This document shows positions 23,944 through 32,411 of a stretch of DNA of 64,000 nt, piece by piece (the first letter of the stretch is position 1; the number at the start of each line of letters is the position of its first letter). The notes beneath the pieces are model-generated. The model saw only the letters and a list, made by a program, of their open reading frames with translations. It was not told where the DNA came from and did no database searches. The stretch comes from JAJEBT01 sp965214975 (GTDB taxonomy: Bacteria > Pseudomonadota > Alphaproteobacteria > MPNO01 > UBA830), in contig OZ244055.1 in NCBI GenBank assembly GCA_965214975.1, positions 806,001 through 870,000 on the forward strand, given 5' to 3'. The translations under genes were made by a program, and so were the position numbers.

Positions 23944-25973
23944 CCGTCGCCGGGGTCGACGTCGGCGGCACGTTCACCGACGTCTTCCGGCTCGACGAGG
24001 CCTCCGGGCGGTATCGCGTCGAGAAGGTTCCCTCCACGCCGGACGACCAGTCCGCCGGGTTCCTGAGCGGGCTCCGCGGCGCCGGGGAGATCGCGGATCT
24101 GTCCACGGTCGTGCACGGCACGACCGTCGGGACGAACGCCCTCCTGCAGCGCAGGGTGGCGGTGACCGGGCTGATCACCACGGCCGGCTTTCGCGACGTG
24201 CTCGAGATGCGCCGGCGCGACCGTCCGGAGATCTGGGGGCTGAGAGGATCCTACCGGCCGGTGGTTCCGCGCCGCCTGCGGCTCGAGGTGGCCGAGCGCA
24301 CGCTCGCCGACGGCACCGTGCGCGTCGCCGTCGACCCCGCCGAGGTTCGCGCCGCGGCCGCCGAGCTGCGCGGCGCCGGCGCCGAGGCTCTCGCCATCAT
24401 GTTCATCAACTCCTACGCCAACCCCGCGAACGAGGAGGCCGCCCATGCCGCCGTCCGCGACGTGTGGCCCGACGGCCACGTCACCGTCTCGAGCCGGATT
24501 CTCCCGGAGATCCGCGAGTTCGAGCGGGTTTCCACGACGGTTCTGAACGCGGCGCTGCAACCCGTGATGGGCGCGTATCTCGGCGGCCTCCGGCGGTCTC
24601 TGGAGGCCGGCGGCTTCGCGGGCGACGTTCTCGTCGTCCAGTCGAGCGGCGGGGTCATGAGCGTCGACACGGCGCGCGAGATGCCCGTCCGGACCGCGCT
24701 CTCGGGCCCGGCCGCCGGCGTGACGGCGGCCGCCCGCATCGCGGCGGCGGCGGGGTTCCGCGACGTCGTCACCTGCGACATGGGAGGCACCAGTTTCGAC
24801 GTCGCGCTTGTCGCGGACGGCAGATGCGCGCTGGCCGCCCAGACCGCGGTCGATTTCGGCCTGGTCGTGCGCACGCCCATGGTGGAGATCACGACCGTCG
24901 GCGCCGGCGGAGGCTCCCTGGCGCGGGTCGGCCGCGGCGGCATTCTCGAGGTCGGCCCCGAGAGCGCGGGCGCCGATCCGGGTCCGGCCTGCTACGGCAG
25001 GGGCAACGACCGGCCGACGGTGACCGACGCGAACGTCCTGCTCGGGCGGATCAACGCCCGCCGCCCGATCGGCGGCGGGACGGGGCCGCTCGACGAGGAT
25101 GCGGCCCGCGCCGCCGTCAGGCGGCACGTGGGCCGGCCTCTCGGTCTCCGCGACATGGCCGCCGCCGAGGCGATCGTGCGCGTGGCCAACTCGCGCATGG
25201 CCGGCGCCATCCGGCTGGTCTCCATCGAGCGCGGGCACGATCCCCGCAAGTTCACGGCCATGCCGTTCGGGGGCGGCGGGGCCCTGCACGCCGGCGCCCT
25301 GATCGACGAGGTGGGGCTGGCCGGGGCCCTTGTCCCGCGCTTTCCCGGCGTCACCAGCGCTCTCGGCTGCGTCATCGCCGACATGCGCCACGATTTCGTG
25401 CAGACGTTCGGCGGGCTTCTCGATTCCCTGGATCTCGGGGCGCTGTTCGCCCGCGCCGACCGGCTCGCCGCCGACGGCCGGCGCCGTCTGGAGGCCGCCG
25501 GGATCCGGCTGGAAGCGGTCTTGCAGTCGGTCGAGCTCGACATGCTCTACGCGGGCCAGACCCATGCCGTCTCCGTTCCGGTCGCTCCCGGCCGAAGGGA
25601 CGTCGAGGCCGTGCGCGGGGCGTTCGAGGACAGCTACCGGCGGGACTACGGCCGCACGCTCGACGGCATGCCCGCGCGGGTGATGAATCTCAGGGTTTCC
25701 GTGACCGGCGTGCGGCCGGCGGTGGATCTGTCGCTGCTGTCCCCGTCCGGAAACGGCACGCTCGGCGAGGCCGAGCGCCGGGGCCGGGACGTCCATGTCG
25801 GCGGCGAATGGCGCGCGGCCCGCGTGTTCGACCGTCTGGCGCTGCCCGCGGGCGCCGAGATACCGGGGCCGGCCGTCCTGGAGCAGGCCGACGCCACCAC
25901 CTTCGTCGATCCGGGTCTGGTCGGGCGCGTGGACCGCTTCGGCAACGTCCTGATCGCCCGGGCCGGGGGCTGA
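23940..25973 (+). CDS. hyuA: Hydantoinase/oxoprolinase family protein (HyuA, ATP-binding)
   Basis: The 677-residue ATPase subunit that pairs with the preceding HyuB. The N-terminal phosphate loop is VDVGGTFTDVF, the second ATP motif region is TCDMGGTSFDVALVADG, and MVEITTVGAGGGSLARV and SAGADPGPACYGRG are the family landmarks in order. The GTG start overlaps the hyuB stop. It ends five bases before the convergent VOC gene. By analogy it activates a lactam or carbonyl by phosphorylation with ATP before HyuB completes the reaction. It differs strongly from the second HyuA in this window, so the two systems are not a recent duplication. Confidence 0.93.
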   Translation: MTVAGVDVGGTFTDVFRLDEASGRYRVEKVPSTPDDQSAGFLSGLRGAGEIADLSTVVHGTTVGTNALLQRRVAVTGLITTAGFRDVLEMRRRDRPEIWGLRGSYRPVVPRRLRLEVAERTLADGTVRVAVDPAEVRAAAAELRGAGAEALAIMFINSYANPANEEAAHAAVRDVWPDGHVTVSSRILPEIREFERVSTTVLNAALQPVMGAYLGGLRRSLEAGGFAGDVLVVQSSGGVMSVDTAREMPVRTALSGPAAGVTAAARIAAAAGFRDVVTCDMGGTSFDVALVADGRCALAAQTAVDFGLVVRTPMVEITTVGAGGGSLARVGRGGILEVGPESAGADPGPACYGRGNDRPTVTDANVLLGRINARRPIGGGTGPLDEDAARAAVRRHVGRPLGLRDMAAAEAIVRVANSRMAGAIRLVSIERGHDPRKFTAMPFGGGGALHAGALIDEVGLAGALVPRFPGVTSALGCVIADMRHDFVQTFGGLLDSLDLGALFARADRLAADGRRRLEAAGIRLEAVLQSVELDMLYAGQTHAVSVPVAPGRRDVEAVRGAFEDSYRRDYGRTLDGMPARVMNLRVSVTGVRPAVDLSLLSPSGNGTLGEAERRGRDVHVGGEWRAARVFDRLALPAGAEIPGPAVLEQADATTFVDPGLVGRVDRFGNVLIARAGG

Positions 25974-25978
25974 CCCGT

Positions 25979-26455
25979 TCAGTTCTCGCTCTCGTACTGC
26001 CGGAGGCCCTTGATCCCGTCGAGGTTCTCGGCGCGCCCGCGCAGTTCCAGAACGTTGCGGTCGGGATCCCTGACGAAGACCGAGACGTGCCCGTCGGGTC
26101 CGAACATGACCGGGCCCTGGGTGATCGGGATGCCCTTCCGCTCGAGGGTGTCGACGGTGTCCGCGATGGAGGAGACGCGGAGCGCCAGATGGGTCATGCC
26201 GGCGTACTTGACGTCGGCGTCCATGAGGATGTTGCTGCCGTCGTGTTCGGGCGCGGCGTTGACGATCAGGTTGATCTCCACGCCGCGGGCGTTGCGGATG
26301 ATCACGACCGGATCGAAGGCGACCCGCCGGACGACCTCGAAGCCGAACGTCGCGTAGAACGCCTCGGCGCGTTCGGCGTCCGCGACGCGGATCCCGACAT
26401 GGTCGACCTGCTCGACGGCGACTGTCGCGGCCGTGTCTCTCCCCGGCCCGCTCAT
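25979..26455 (-). CDS. VOC-family (glyoxalase/dioxygenase-fold) protein
   Basis: A 158-residue metal-binding vicinal-oxygen-chelate protein with two beta-alpha-beta-beta-beta repeats. Likely metal ligands are the His in VDHVGIRV near residue 19, a His in MTHLALRV near 88 and the Glu in RNVLELRG near 139. It could be a glyoxalase, an extradiol dioxygenase or an epimerase. It is the last gene of a minus-strand run LLM-GMC-VOC, and its ATG overlaps the stop of the GMC gene (ATGA), so it is coupled to it. A role in the same catabolic route is likely. Confidence 0.87.
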   Translation of the reverse strand: MSGPGRDTAATVAVEQVDHVGIRVADAERAEAFYATFGFEVVRRVAFDPVVIIRNARGVEINLIVNAAPEHDGSNILMDADVKYAGMTHLALRVSSIADTVDTLERKGIPITQGPVMFGPDGHVSVFVRDPDRNVLELRGRAENLDGIKGLRQYESEN

Positions 26456-28086
26456 GCCGAGGCGGGGTCCGCCGGCGCGAGCGGTTCGCGTCCGCGCAGG
26501 ACGTCCGACATGCGTTCGGCGAACATGATGATCGGGGCGTTGATGTTGCCGCCGATCATGTCGGGGAAGACCGAGCCGTCGACGACGCGGAGGTTCCGGA
26601 CGCCGCGCACGCGCAACTCCGGGTCGACCACCGCCGCCGGGTCGTCGTCGGGCCCCATCTTGCAGGTGCCGAGCGGATGATGGGCGGTCCAGGCGGTGCG
26701 CCTGACGAACTCGTCGACGGGCTCGTCGGCGGGCTGGATCTCGCGGCCCCGGAAACCGTCGAGCGGCTTCTGTCCGGCGATCTCGCGCACGATCTCGATG
26801 CCCCGGCGCAGGGTCTCCCGGTCCTCCGGTTCCGACAGGAAGTTCTGGTGGATCCGCACGGGATCCGACGGATCGGCGGATCCGAGGACGAGTTCCCCGA
26901 CGCTCTTCGGGTGCAGGAGCACGGGCCGCACCATGAAGGCGTCCTTGGGCCGGGCCCTGAACCCGGGGAACCAGGGCTGGGATTCGGGCGGAATGAAGCG
27001 CGCGAGGAGCTGGATGTCGGGTTGCGCCAGTTCCTCTGCGGTGCGGATGAAGCCGGTCAGCGGGCCGGGCATCTCGGTGGCGAATCCGGTTCCGAGAAAA
27101 TAGGCGCGGGCCATCGCGAGCGCGAGGCGGTCGTAGCGCAGCAGCCCGACGAACGGCCCGTCCCCGACGCGCTCGTACTCGACGCCGACCGACAGGTGGT
27201 CCTGCAGGTTGCGGCCCACGCCCCGGGAATCGACGACGGTCCCGATGCCGTGCGCCTTCAGTCGGTCGCCGTCGCCGATCCCCGAAAGCATCAGCAGCTG
27301 CGGCGAGTTGATCACGCCTCCGCACAGGACGACCTCCCGTTCGGCCCGCGCCACCTCGACGTCGCGTCCGCCGGCGGAATAGGCGACTCCGGTCGCGGCG
27401 GTCCCGTCGAGAACGACCCGGTGCGCGAGCGCCTTGGTGACGACCGTCAGGTTGGGGCGGCGCATCGCCGGCCGCAGATAGGCGACCGCCGCGCTGCACC
27501 GCCGGCCGTTGCGGATGGTCGACTGGAACGTGCCCAGGCCCTCGTTGCGGGCGCCGTTGTAGTCGGGCGTGGTTCCGTATCCGGCGGCCTCGCCGGCCTC
27601 GAGCCAGGCCGCGAGGAGCGGGTCCGGGTACCTGTTCTGGATGGTCGTCAGCGGCCCGCCGGCGCCGCGGTAGGGATCGGTGCCGTTCTCCCAGTCCTCG
27701 GACTTCCGGAAGTAGGGCAGGCATTCGGCGTAGGACCATCCGGTGCAGCCGTTGCGGCTCCAGCGGTCGTAGTCCTCGCGGTGGCCGCGCACGTAGCCCA
27801 TGGCGTTGATCGAGGACGAGCCGCCGAGAACCCTGCCGCGCGCGCACTCGACCTCGCGGCCGTCGAGACGGGCTTCCGGCTGGGTGAAGTAGCCCCAGTC
27901 GAACAGGCGCTCGAACAGGATCTTCCCCCACCCGATGGGGATGGTGATGTAGGGGTGGCGGTCGCTTCCGCCGGCCTCGATCAGCAGGACGCGGGTATCC
28001 GGGCTCTCCGTCAGCCGGCTGGCGAGCGTGCAGCCGGCGGAGCCGGCCCCCACGATCACGTAGTCGTAGCTGTCGGCTGCGTTCAT
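26452..28086 (-). CDS. GMC oxidoreductase (choline/alcohol dehydrogenase-like)
   Basis: A 544-residue FAD enzyme of the glucose-methanol-choline family. FAD binding is VIVGAGSAGCTLASRL, the first GMC signature includes RGRVLGGSSSINAMGYVRG, and the second is GGVINSPQLLMLSGIG. The catalytic His lies in TAHHPLGTCKMG near residue 480 and the partner Asn in GGNINAPIIM. Of the characterised enzymes it most resembles choline dehydrogenase BetA, but no betaine genes are nearby, so it is better called a primary-alcohol oxidase or dehydrogenase of unknown substrate. Situated 54 bases after the LLM gene. Confidence 0.93.
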   Translation of the reverse strand: MNAADSYDYVIVGAGSAGCTLASRLTESPDTRVLLIEAGGSDRHPYITIPIGWGKILFERLFDWGYFTQPEARLDGREVECARGRVLGGSSSINAMGYVRGHREDYDRWSRNGCTGWSYAECLPYFRKSEDWENGTDPYRGAGGPLTTIQNRYPDPLLAAWLEAGEAAGYGTTPDYNGARNEGLGTFQSTIRNGRRCSAAVAYLRPAMRRPNLTVVTKALAHRVVLDGTAATGVAYSAGGRDVEVARAEREVVLCGGVINSPQLLMLSGIGDGDRLKAHGIGTVVDSRGVGRNLQDHLSVGVEYERVGDGPFVGLLRYDRLALAMARAYFLGTGFATEMPGPLTGFIRTAEELAQPDIQLLARFIPPESQPWFPGFRARPKDAFMVRPVLLHPKSVGELVLGSADPSDPVRIHQNFLSEPEDRETLRRGIEIVREIAGQKPLDGFRGREIQPADEPVDEFVRRTAWTAHHPLGTCKMGPDDDPAAVVDPELRVRGVRNLRVVDGSVFPDMIGGNINAPIIMFAERMSDVLRGREPLAPADPASA

Positions 28087-28140
28087 CTCGATGCCTTTCG
28101 CGGCGTGCGCGAGGCGGCCCGGGCGCCGGAGCGGCCGGCG

Positions 28141-29247
28141 CTACTCCGCAGCCTGGCGCGTGCCGATCGCGTCGTTGACCGCGGGCATGACCTTTTCGGC
28201 CATCAGCTCCATCGACCGGATCCCGAGCGTCCTGTCCTCCCAGTCCTTGCCCGCGTAGAGCAGCGTGCCGAAGTCCCCGGTGACTTCCCGGAACGCCAGC
28301 AGCTGGTCGGTCACGGACTGCGCGTCGCCGGCGATCACCAGGTTGTCGACCACGAAGTCCAGCGTCAGCCGTTCGTCCGGGAAATCCCGCTCCGGCTTGA
28401 AGACGTCGTGGCGGTTGCCTTTCTTCAGCTTGGTGAACAGCTGCTTGTAGTAGAAGCGGTAGGGGCTGCGTTCCGAAGTCTTGCCGTATTCGACGGCCGT
28501 GCGGTGGTCGTCGTGCACGAAGATCGAGCGCGCGACGCGCCAGTCCCCCGGATCGGCGACGCGCCCGCCTTCCCCGCACCCCCGGGCGTAGTTGGTCCAG
28601 TGGGTCCGGACCCACTTGTCGAGAAGGAAGTTGGCGGAGATCGGGAGAAAGCCCTTCCTGCCCATCTCGATGACGCCCTTGGAGAACGGGGCCACGACGG
28701 TTCCGAGAACGGGAGGGTGGGGCTTCTGGTAGGGTTTGGCGATCGGGCCCAGCCCGATCTCGGGGAACAGGGTTTCCCGGGTGGTGATGCTCCAGTGCCT
28801 GCCCTCGAGATCGTAGGGCGGTTCCCCCTGCCAGATGTCGAGAATGTGGCCGATGGATTCGGCGAACATCTCGTTGCGGTCCAGACCGCGGATGCCGAGG
28901 GCCTCGGCGTCGGATTCGAGCGCGCCGGGGCTGACGCCGAAGAGAAACCGGCCCTTGAGCAGATGGTCGAGCATCGCGGCCTGCGCGGCCACGAGAACCG
29001 GATGGGTGTGCGACAGGTTGGCGGTGCCGGTGCCGAGCTTGATCTGCCTGGTGTCGGAGATCAGGCTCGCCTGGAAGAGCATGGAGTTGGTGATGCTCTC
29101 GGCGGCGTCCGTGACGTGCTCGCCCACGTAGGCCTCGGAATAGCCGAGCCGGTCGGCGAGGATGACGGCCTCGCGGTCCTCCCCGAGAACCTCGGTGTAG
29201 TTCCGGTCGAGCCGGTGCACCGGCATCGTGAAGAACCCGAGTTTCAT
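28141..29247 (-). CDS. LLM class flavin-dependent oxidoreductase
   Basis: A 368-residue luciferase-like (F420/FMN) monooxygenase with TIM-barrel fold. It starts MKLGFFTMPVHRLDRNYTEV and has the characteristic LADRLGYSEAYVGEHV, IKLGTGTANLSHTHPVLVAA and LKGRFLFGVSPGALESDA. The family pairs with a flavin reductase to split or oxidise substrates with molecular oxygen. GGAGACCTCC precedes the ATG, which lies 22 codons inside the open frame. It is the first of a three-gene operon with GMC and VOC genes, a pattern consistent with oxidative breakdown of an alicyclic or terpenoid-like compound; the substrate is not proven. Confidence 0.92.
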   Translation of the reverse strand: MKLGFFTMPVHRLDRNYTEVLGEDREAVILADRLGYSEAYVGEHVTDAAESITNSMLFQASLISDTRQIKLGTGTANLSHTHPVLVAAQAAMLDHLLKGRFLFGVSPGALESDAEALGIRGLDRNEMFAESIGHILDIWQGEPPYDLEGRHWSITTRETLFPEIGLGPIAKPYQKPHPPVLGTVVAPFSKGVIEMGRKGFLPISANFLLDKWVRTHWTNYARGCGEGGRVADPGDWRVARSIFVHDDHRTAVEYGKTSERSPYRFYYKQLFTKLKKGNRHDVFKPERDFPDERLTLDFVVDNLVIAGDAQSVTDQLLAFREVTGDFGTLLYAGKDWEDRTLGIRSMELMAEKVMPAVNDAIGTRQAAE

Positions 29248-29352
29248 GGAGGTCTCCGGCTGGCGCCTCGGGCGCGCCGCCGCGCCCGGACAGGGACCGG
29301 ACTTATACCCCACCGGCCGGCGCGATGCACCTGCCGGGGCGCGGCCGGCGGG

Positions 29353-30717
29353 TCAGCCGATCGACAGGGTCACGCGCAGGCCGGGGCGGTTGTCGGCGAA
29401 TTCCACCGCGCCGCCGTGGAGGTCGGCCACGGCCCGCACCAGCGTCAGGCCCAGCCCGCTTCCGGGCTCGCTGCGGCTGGGGTTGAGGCGGCGAAACCGC
29501 TCGAACACCGCCTCGCGGCGGTCGCGCGGAATGCCGGGCCCGGTGTCCCAGACGATGATTCTCCGGGCCTCCGAGGCGATGCCGACGGCGCCGCCGGCGG
29601 GCGTGTACTTGACGGCGTTGTCCACGAGATTGGCCGCCGCCTGGAACAGGAGGTCGCGGTCGCCGTCGACCTGCGCCGCCGCGGCCGCGTCGAGCGAGAA
29701 GTGCTGGCCCTTGGCCTGCGCCAGCGGCTCGTAGAGCTCGCCGACGTCGCGGACGAGGCCGCCGAGGTCGACCGGGCCGAAGCTCCCGCGCCGTCCTCCG
29801 GCCTCGATCTGCGTGATTCTGAGCAGCGCGTTGAACATGGCGATCAGGTCGTCGGCCTCGGCAAGGGCCTCGGAGATCCCGCGCCGGAACCCGTCGTCGC
29901 CGGAATCGCCCTCCTTGAGGGATTCGAGGCGGCTGCGCAGCCGGGCAAGCGGCGTGCGGAGGTCGTGCGCGATGTTGTCCGACACGTGGCGCAGCCCCTC
30001 CATCAGCGTCTGGATCCGTCCGAGCATCTCGTTGAGGTTGACCGCGAGGCGGTCGAAGTCGTCTCCGCTGCCGCGCACCGGTATGCGCCGCGACAGGTCC
30101 CCGGTCATGATCTCGCGGCTCGTCTGGTTGATGGCCTCGATCCTTCGCGCCGTGCCGCGACTCATGGCGAAGCCGCCGGCGAGCGCGAGCAGGAGCGTCA
30201 GCCCGACGCCCCAGAGGAGCGCGTTGGCGAGCCGGTCGCGGGCGTGCTCGAGTTCATGCACCTCGCGCCCGACCAGCAGCCGCAGCCTGCCGGCGAGCTT
30301 GAAGACGCGCGCGCGCGCGAGAAGGGGGTCGCCCTCGGGGGTCTCGCGGTCGGGGATGCGGAAGGTCAGCCAGCCCCCGGGGCCGGGTTCGGCGTCGGGC
30401 CAGGCGGCGAGACTGCCGACGATCGGTTGCAGCAGCGGGTCGGTGAGCAGGTAGACGGTGCGGCCCCCGGGGTCGCGGCGCACCCGGTCGCGGATGATGC
30501 GCGCGATGCGGTTCGCCCCGCCGGTGGCGTACTGCTCCTCGAGGCCCTTGATGTCGGCCCGGATGGTCTCGTCCATCTGCTCCGCGAGGGTGCCGACCGT
30601 CGCCTGCCACACGAAGCCGAGCAGCAGGATCACCGAGGCCGCGAACATGGCCATGTACAGAAGCGCGAGCCGGAACGTCGAGCTTCTAAGAAGGCGGGCC
30701 GGCATCGCGAAGGACAT
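29353..30717 (-). CDS. Sensor histidine kinase
   Basis: A 454-residue membrane kinase. One transmembrane helix lies near 18-38, a periplasmic part to about 160, a second helix near 166-186, then HAMP (RRIEAINQTSREIMTGDLSR), HisKA with the phosphorylated H251 in DNIAHDLRTPLARL, and HATPase_c with LVDNAVKYTPAGG (N box), VWDTGPGIP (G1) and GSGLGLTLVRAV (G2). The periplasmic region has no recognised sensor domain. Its start lies 32 bases inside the regulator gene, so the pair is translationally coupled, regulator first. The signal could not be inferred. Confidence 0.95.
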   Translation of the reverse strand: MSFAMPARLLRSSTFRLALLYMAMFAASVILLLGFVWQATVGTLAEQMDETIRADIKGLEEQYATGGANRIARIIRDRVRRDPGGRTVYLLTDPLLQPIVGSLAAWPDAEPGPGGWLTFRIPDRETPEGDPLLARARVFKLAGRLRLLVGREVHELEHARDRLANALLWGVGLTLLLALAGGFAMSRGTARRIEAINQTSREIMTGDLSRRIPVRGSGDDFDRLAVNLNEMLGRIQTLMEGLRHVSDNIAHDLRTPLARLRSRLESLKEGDSGDDGFRRGISEALAEADDLIAMFNALLRITQIEAGGRRGSFGPVDLGGLVRDVGELYEPLAQAKGQHFSLDAAAAAQVDGDRDLLFQAAANLVDNAVKYTPAGGAVGIASEARRIIVWDTGPGIPRDRREAVFERFRRLNPSRSEPGSGLGLTLVRAVADLHGGAVEFADNRPGLRVTLSIG

Positions 30718-31375
30718 ATCCTGCGCCGCGCACCGTGTGGATCAGCGGCTTGTCGAATCCCTTGTCGATCTTGCCCCGCAGGCGGCTGATGTGGACGTCG
30801 ATCACGTTGGTCTGCGGGTCGAAATGGTAGTCCCAGACGTTCTCGAGCAGCATCGTGCGGGTGACCACGGTTCCGGCGTTGCGCATCAGGAACTCCAGCA
30901 GGCGGAACTCCCGCGGCTGGAGCTCGATCGGCCGGCCGTCCCGCCGCGTCTCGCGGGCCAGCAGGTCGACCTCGAGGCCGCCGACCTCGAGGGTGGTCTC
31001 GTTCGCGGCCTTGCCCGCCGAACGCCGGACGAGCGCCTCGAGCCGGGCGAGAAGCTCGGCCGCCGCGAAGGGCTTGGCCAGGTAGTCGTCGCCGCCGGCC
31101 CGGAGCCCCTCGACCCTGTCGGCGACCTCGCCGAGCGCGCTCAGGATCAGCACCGGAACCCTGCGGTCCGAAGCGCGAAGGGCGCTGACGATCGCGAGGC
31201 CGTCGATCCGCGGCAGCATGCGGTCGACCACCAGCGCGTCGAAATCCTCCGAGGTCGCCATCGCGAGGCCGGTTCCGCCGTCCCCGGCCGCGACGCCGTT
31301 GTGGCCGGCCTCGGCCAGAACCTTCAGGACGTACGCGGCGACCTCCCGGTCGTCCTCGATGACGAGCACGCGCAC
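30686..31375 (-). CDS. OmpR/PhoB-family response regulator
   Basis: A 229-residue regulator. The receiver domain has the acidic pair IEDD near residue 7-8, the phosphoacceptor D51 in LVVDRMLP, the conserved Thr/Ser position in LILSALG, and Lys in YLAKPF. The C-terminal winged helix is ELQPREFRLLEFLMRN to VIDVHISRLRGKID. It precedes and overlaps its kinase and lies 13 bases after the RidA stop on the same strand, so ridA, regulator and kinase may be one transcript. Subfamily resembles CusR/QseB-type metal or stress regulators by eye; no target sites found. Confidence 0.95.
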   Translation of the reverse strand: MRVLVIEDDREVAAYVLKVLAEAGHNGVAAGDGGTGLAMATSEDFDALVVDRMLPRIDGLAIVSALRASDRRVPVLILSALGEVADRVEGLRAGGDDYLAKPFAAAELLARLEALVRRSAGKAANETTLEVGGLEVDLLARETRRDGRPIELQPREFRLLEFLMRNAGTVVTRTMLLENVWDYHFDPQTNVIDVHISRLRGKIDKGFDKPLIHTVRGAGYVLRDAGPPS

Positions 31376-31388
31376 GGACGGTTGCCGC

Positions 31389-31784
31389 TCAGAGCGCCGC
31401 CACGGCAGAGATCTCGATCAGGAACTCCGGCCGGGCGAGCGCCGAGACCTCGACGATCGCCGAGGCCGGACCGTCCTTCGGAAAGCAGCGTTCGCGGATG
31501 TCGGAAATCGAGTCGAAGGCCCCGATGTCGCGCACGTAGACGGTGACCTGGACGATGTCGGCCATGGACGCGCCGTTGGCCTCGACGATGGCCCGGAGGT
31601 TTTCCAGCACCTGCGTCGCCTGCGCGCGCATGTCTCCCTCGCCGACGAGGCGGCCGCCGGCGTCGAGCGCGACCTGTCCGGCGACGAACAGAAGCGGTCC
31701 GGCCTCGGCGCGCACGCTGTTCGAGTAGTGCGGCTTGAGAGGCGCGGCCACGGAAGGCGGGTTCCTGCCGGTGGATCTCGCCAT
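31389..31784 (-). CDS. RidA family protein
   Basis: A 131-residue Rid/YjgF/YER057c/UK114 protein. Typical enamine-imine deaminases hydrolyse reactive 2-aminoacrylate. Landmarks are PLLFVAGQVALDAGGRLV, AQATQVLENLRAIVEANG, VQVTVYVRDI, and the ending ALARPEFLIEISAVA, where the Arg is the substrate-carboxylate ligand. Length is as expected. The start ATG follows GGAGAGACGCGC. It may be the first gene of a transcript with the two-component system. It could also be one of the diverse Rid subfamilies with a specific catabolic role, given the N-methyl and amide chemistry nearby. Confidence 0.9.
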   Translation of the reverse strand: MARSTGRNPPSVAAPLKPHYSNSVRAEAGPLLFVAGQVALDAGGRLVGEGDMRAQATQVLENLRAIVEANGASMADIVQVTVYVRDIGAFDSISDIRERCFPKDGPASAIVEVSALARPEFLIEISAVAAL

Positions 31785-32411
31785 GCGCGTCTCTCCGCGG
31801 GTTGCCGGGCGCCTCCCGGCGGGGGCGTCGCCGTCGGGGCGCCGGAGCGTCCGGGGAAGCCCGGAGCCGCTCCGGCCCGGGAGATTCCGTCCGCCGGAGA
31901 TCCGGCGGTCCGCGCCCGCCGCGAGCCGGCGGGGGCACCCGTCGGATTTTCCCTGCCGCAGCGTTGCCGGACGATGCGCCGCCCCGTTGACGATAGGTTC
32001 TCCGGCCCGACTGTCAACCGGCGGTTCGGGGCCGGTCCGTCTCGTCGCCTGCCTCCGCGCCGTCGCGGGGCGATCCGGCCGAAGAGGCCCGCCGCGCGGC
32101 GGCGTCCCGTTCGGGGCAACCGCGCCGGCGGGGCTTCGCGCCGCCGTTCCACGGCTGCCCGCCGCGTTCCGGAAAGCCGCCCGGCCGTCTCGGGACGCTT
32201 TCCTTCCGGCCGGGGTCGTCCCGCCTTCCGGCGGGCGACGGAACGGCTCCGGGCGGGGCGCGGTCCTGATGTGGATTGGGGCCGGGCGATCGGCTAGACT
32301 TGTCCCGTCGCGCCGGATGCGGTGCGCTCGGGGGTCGGCGACGGTCCGCGGGGTTCGTGTTTCCTGATCCGGCGCCGCCGGATCGTGACGAAGGGACAAG
32401 GGAGAGAGACG
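31785..32411. other. Long gene-free intergenic region
   Basis: About 627 bases between two divergent genes, ridA and the TRAP receptor. All long frames here lack any family pattern. It contains the ridA promoter candidate and the ribosome site of the next gene (GGGAGAGAGAC). A TAGACT near 32295 could be a -10 for the TRAP gene, but no good -35 stands 16-18 bases before it. The length leaves room for regulatory sites that I could not identify. Confidence 0.55.
31990..32017 (-). promoter_or_regulatory. Putative ridA promoter
   Basis: On the minus strand a perfect -35 TTGACA (32012-32017), a 16-base spacer and -10 TATCGT (31990-31995). The element ends in GTCAA, so TTGAC and GTCAA form an inverted repeat that could also be an operator. 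The leader would be about 200 bases. Confidence 0.45.

Noticed and set aside
20592..25973. An 1793-codon plus-strand frame
   Set aside because: Only the last part from GTG 23940 is real (HyuA). The rest is out of frame with the FAD oxidoreductase and hyuB, which have clear motifs.
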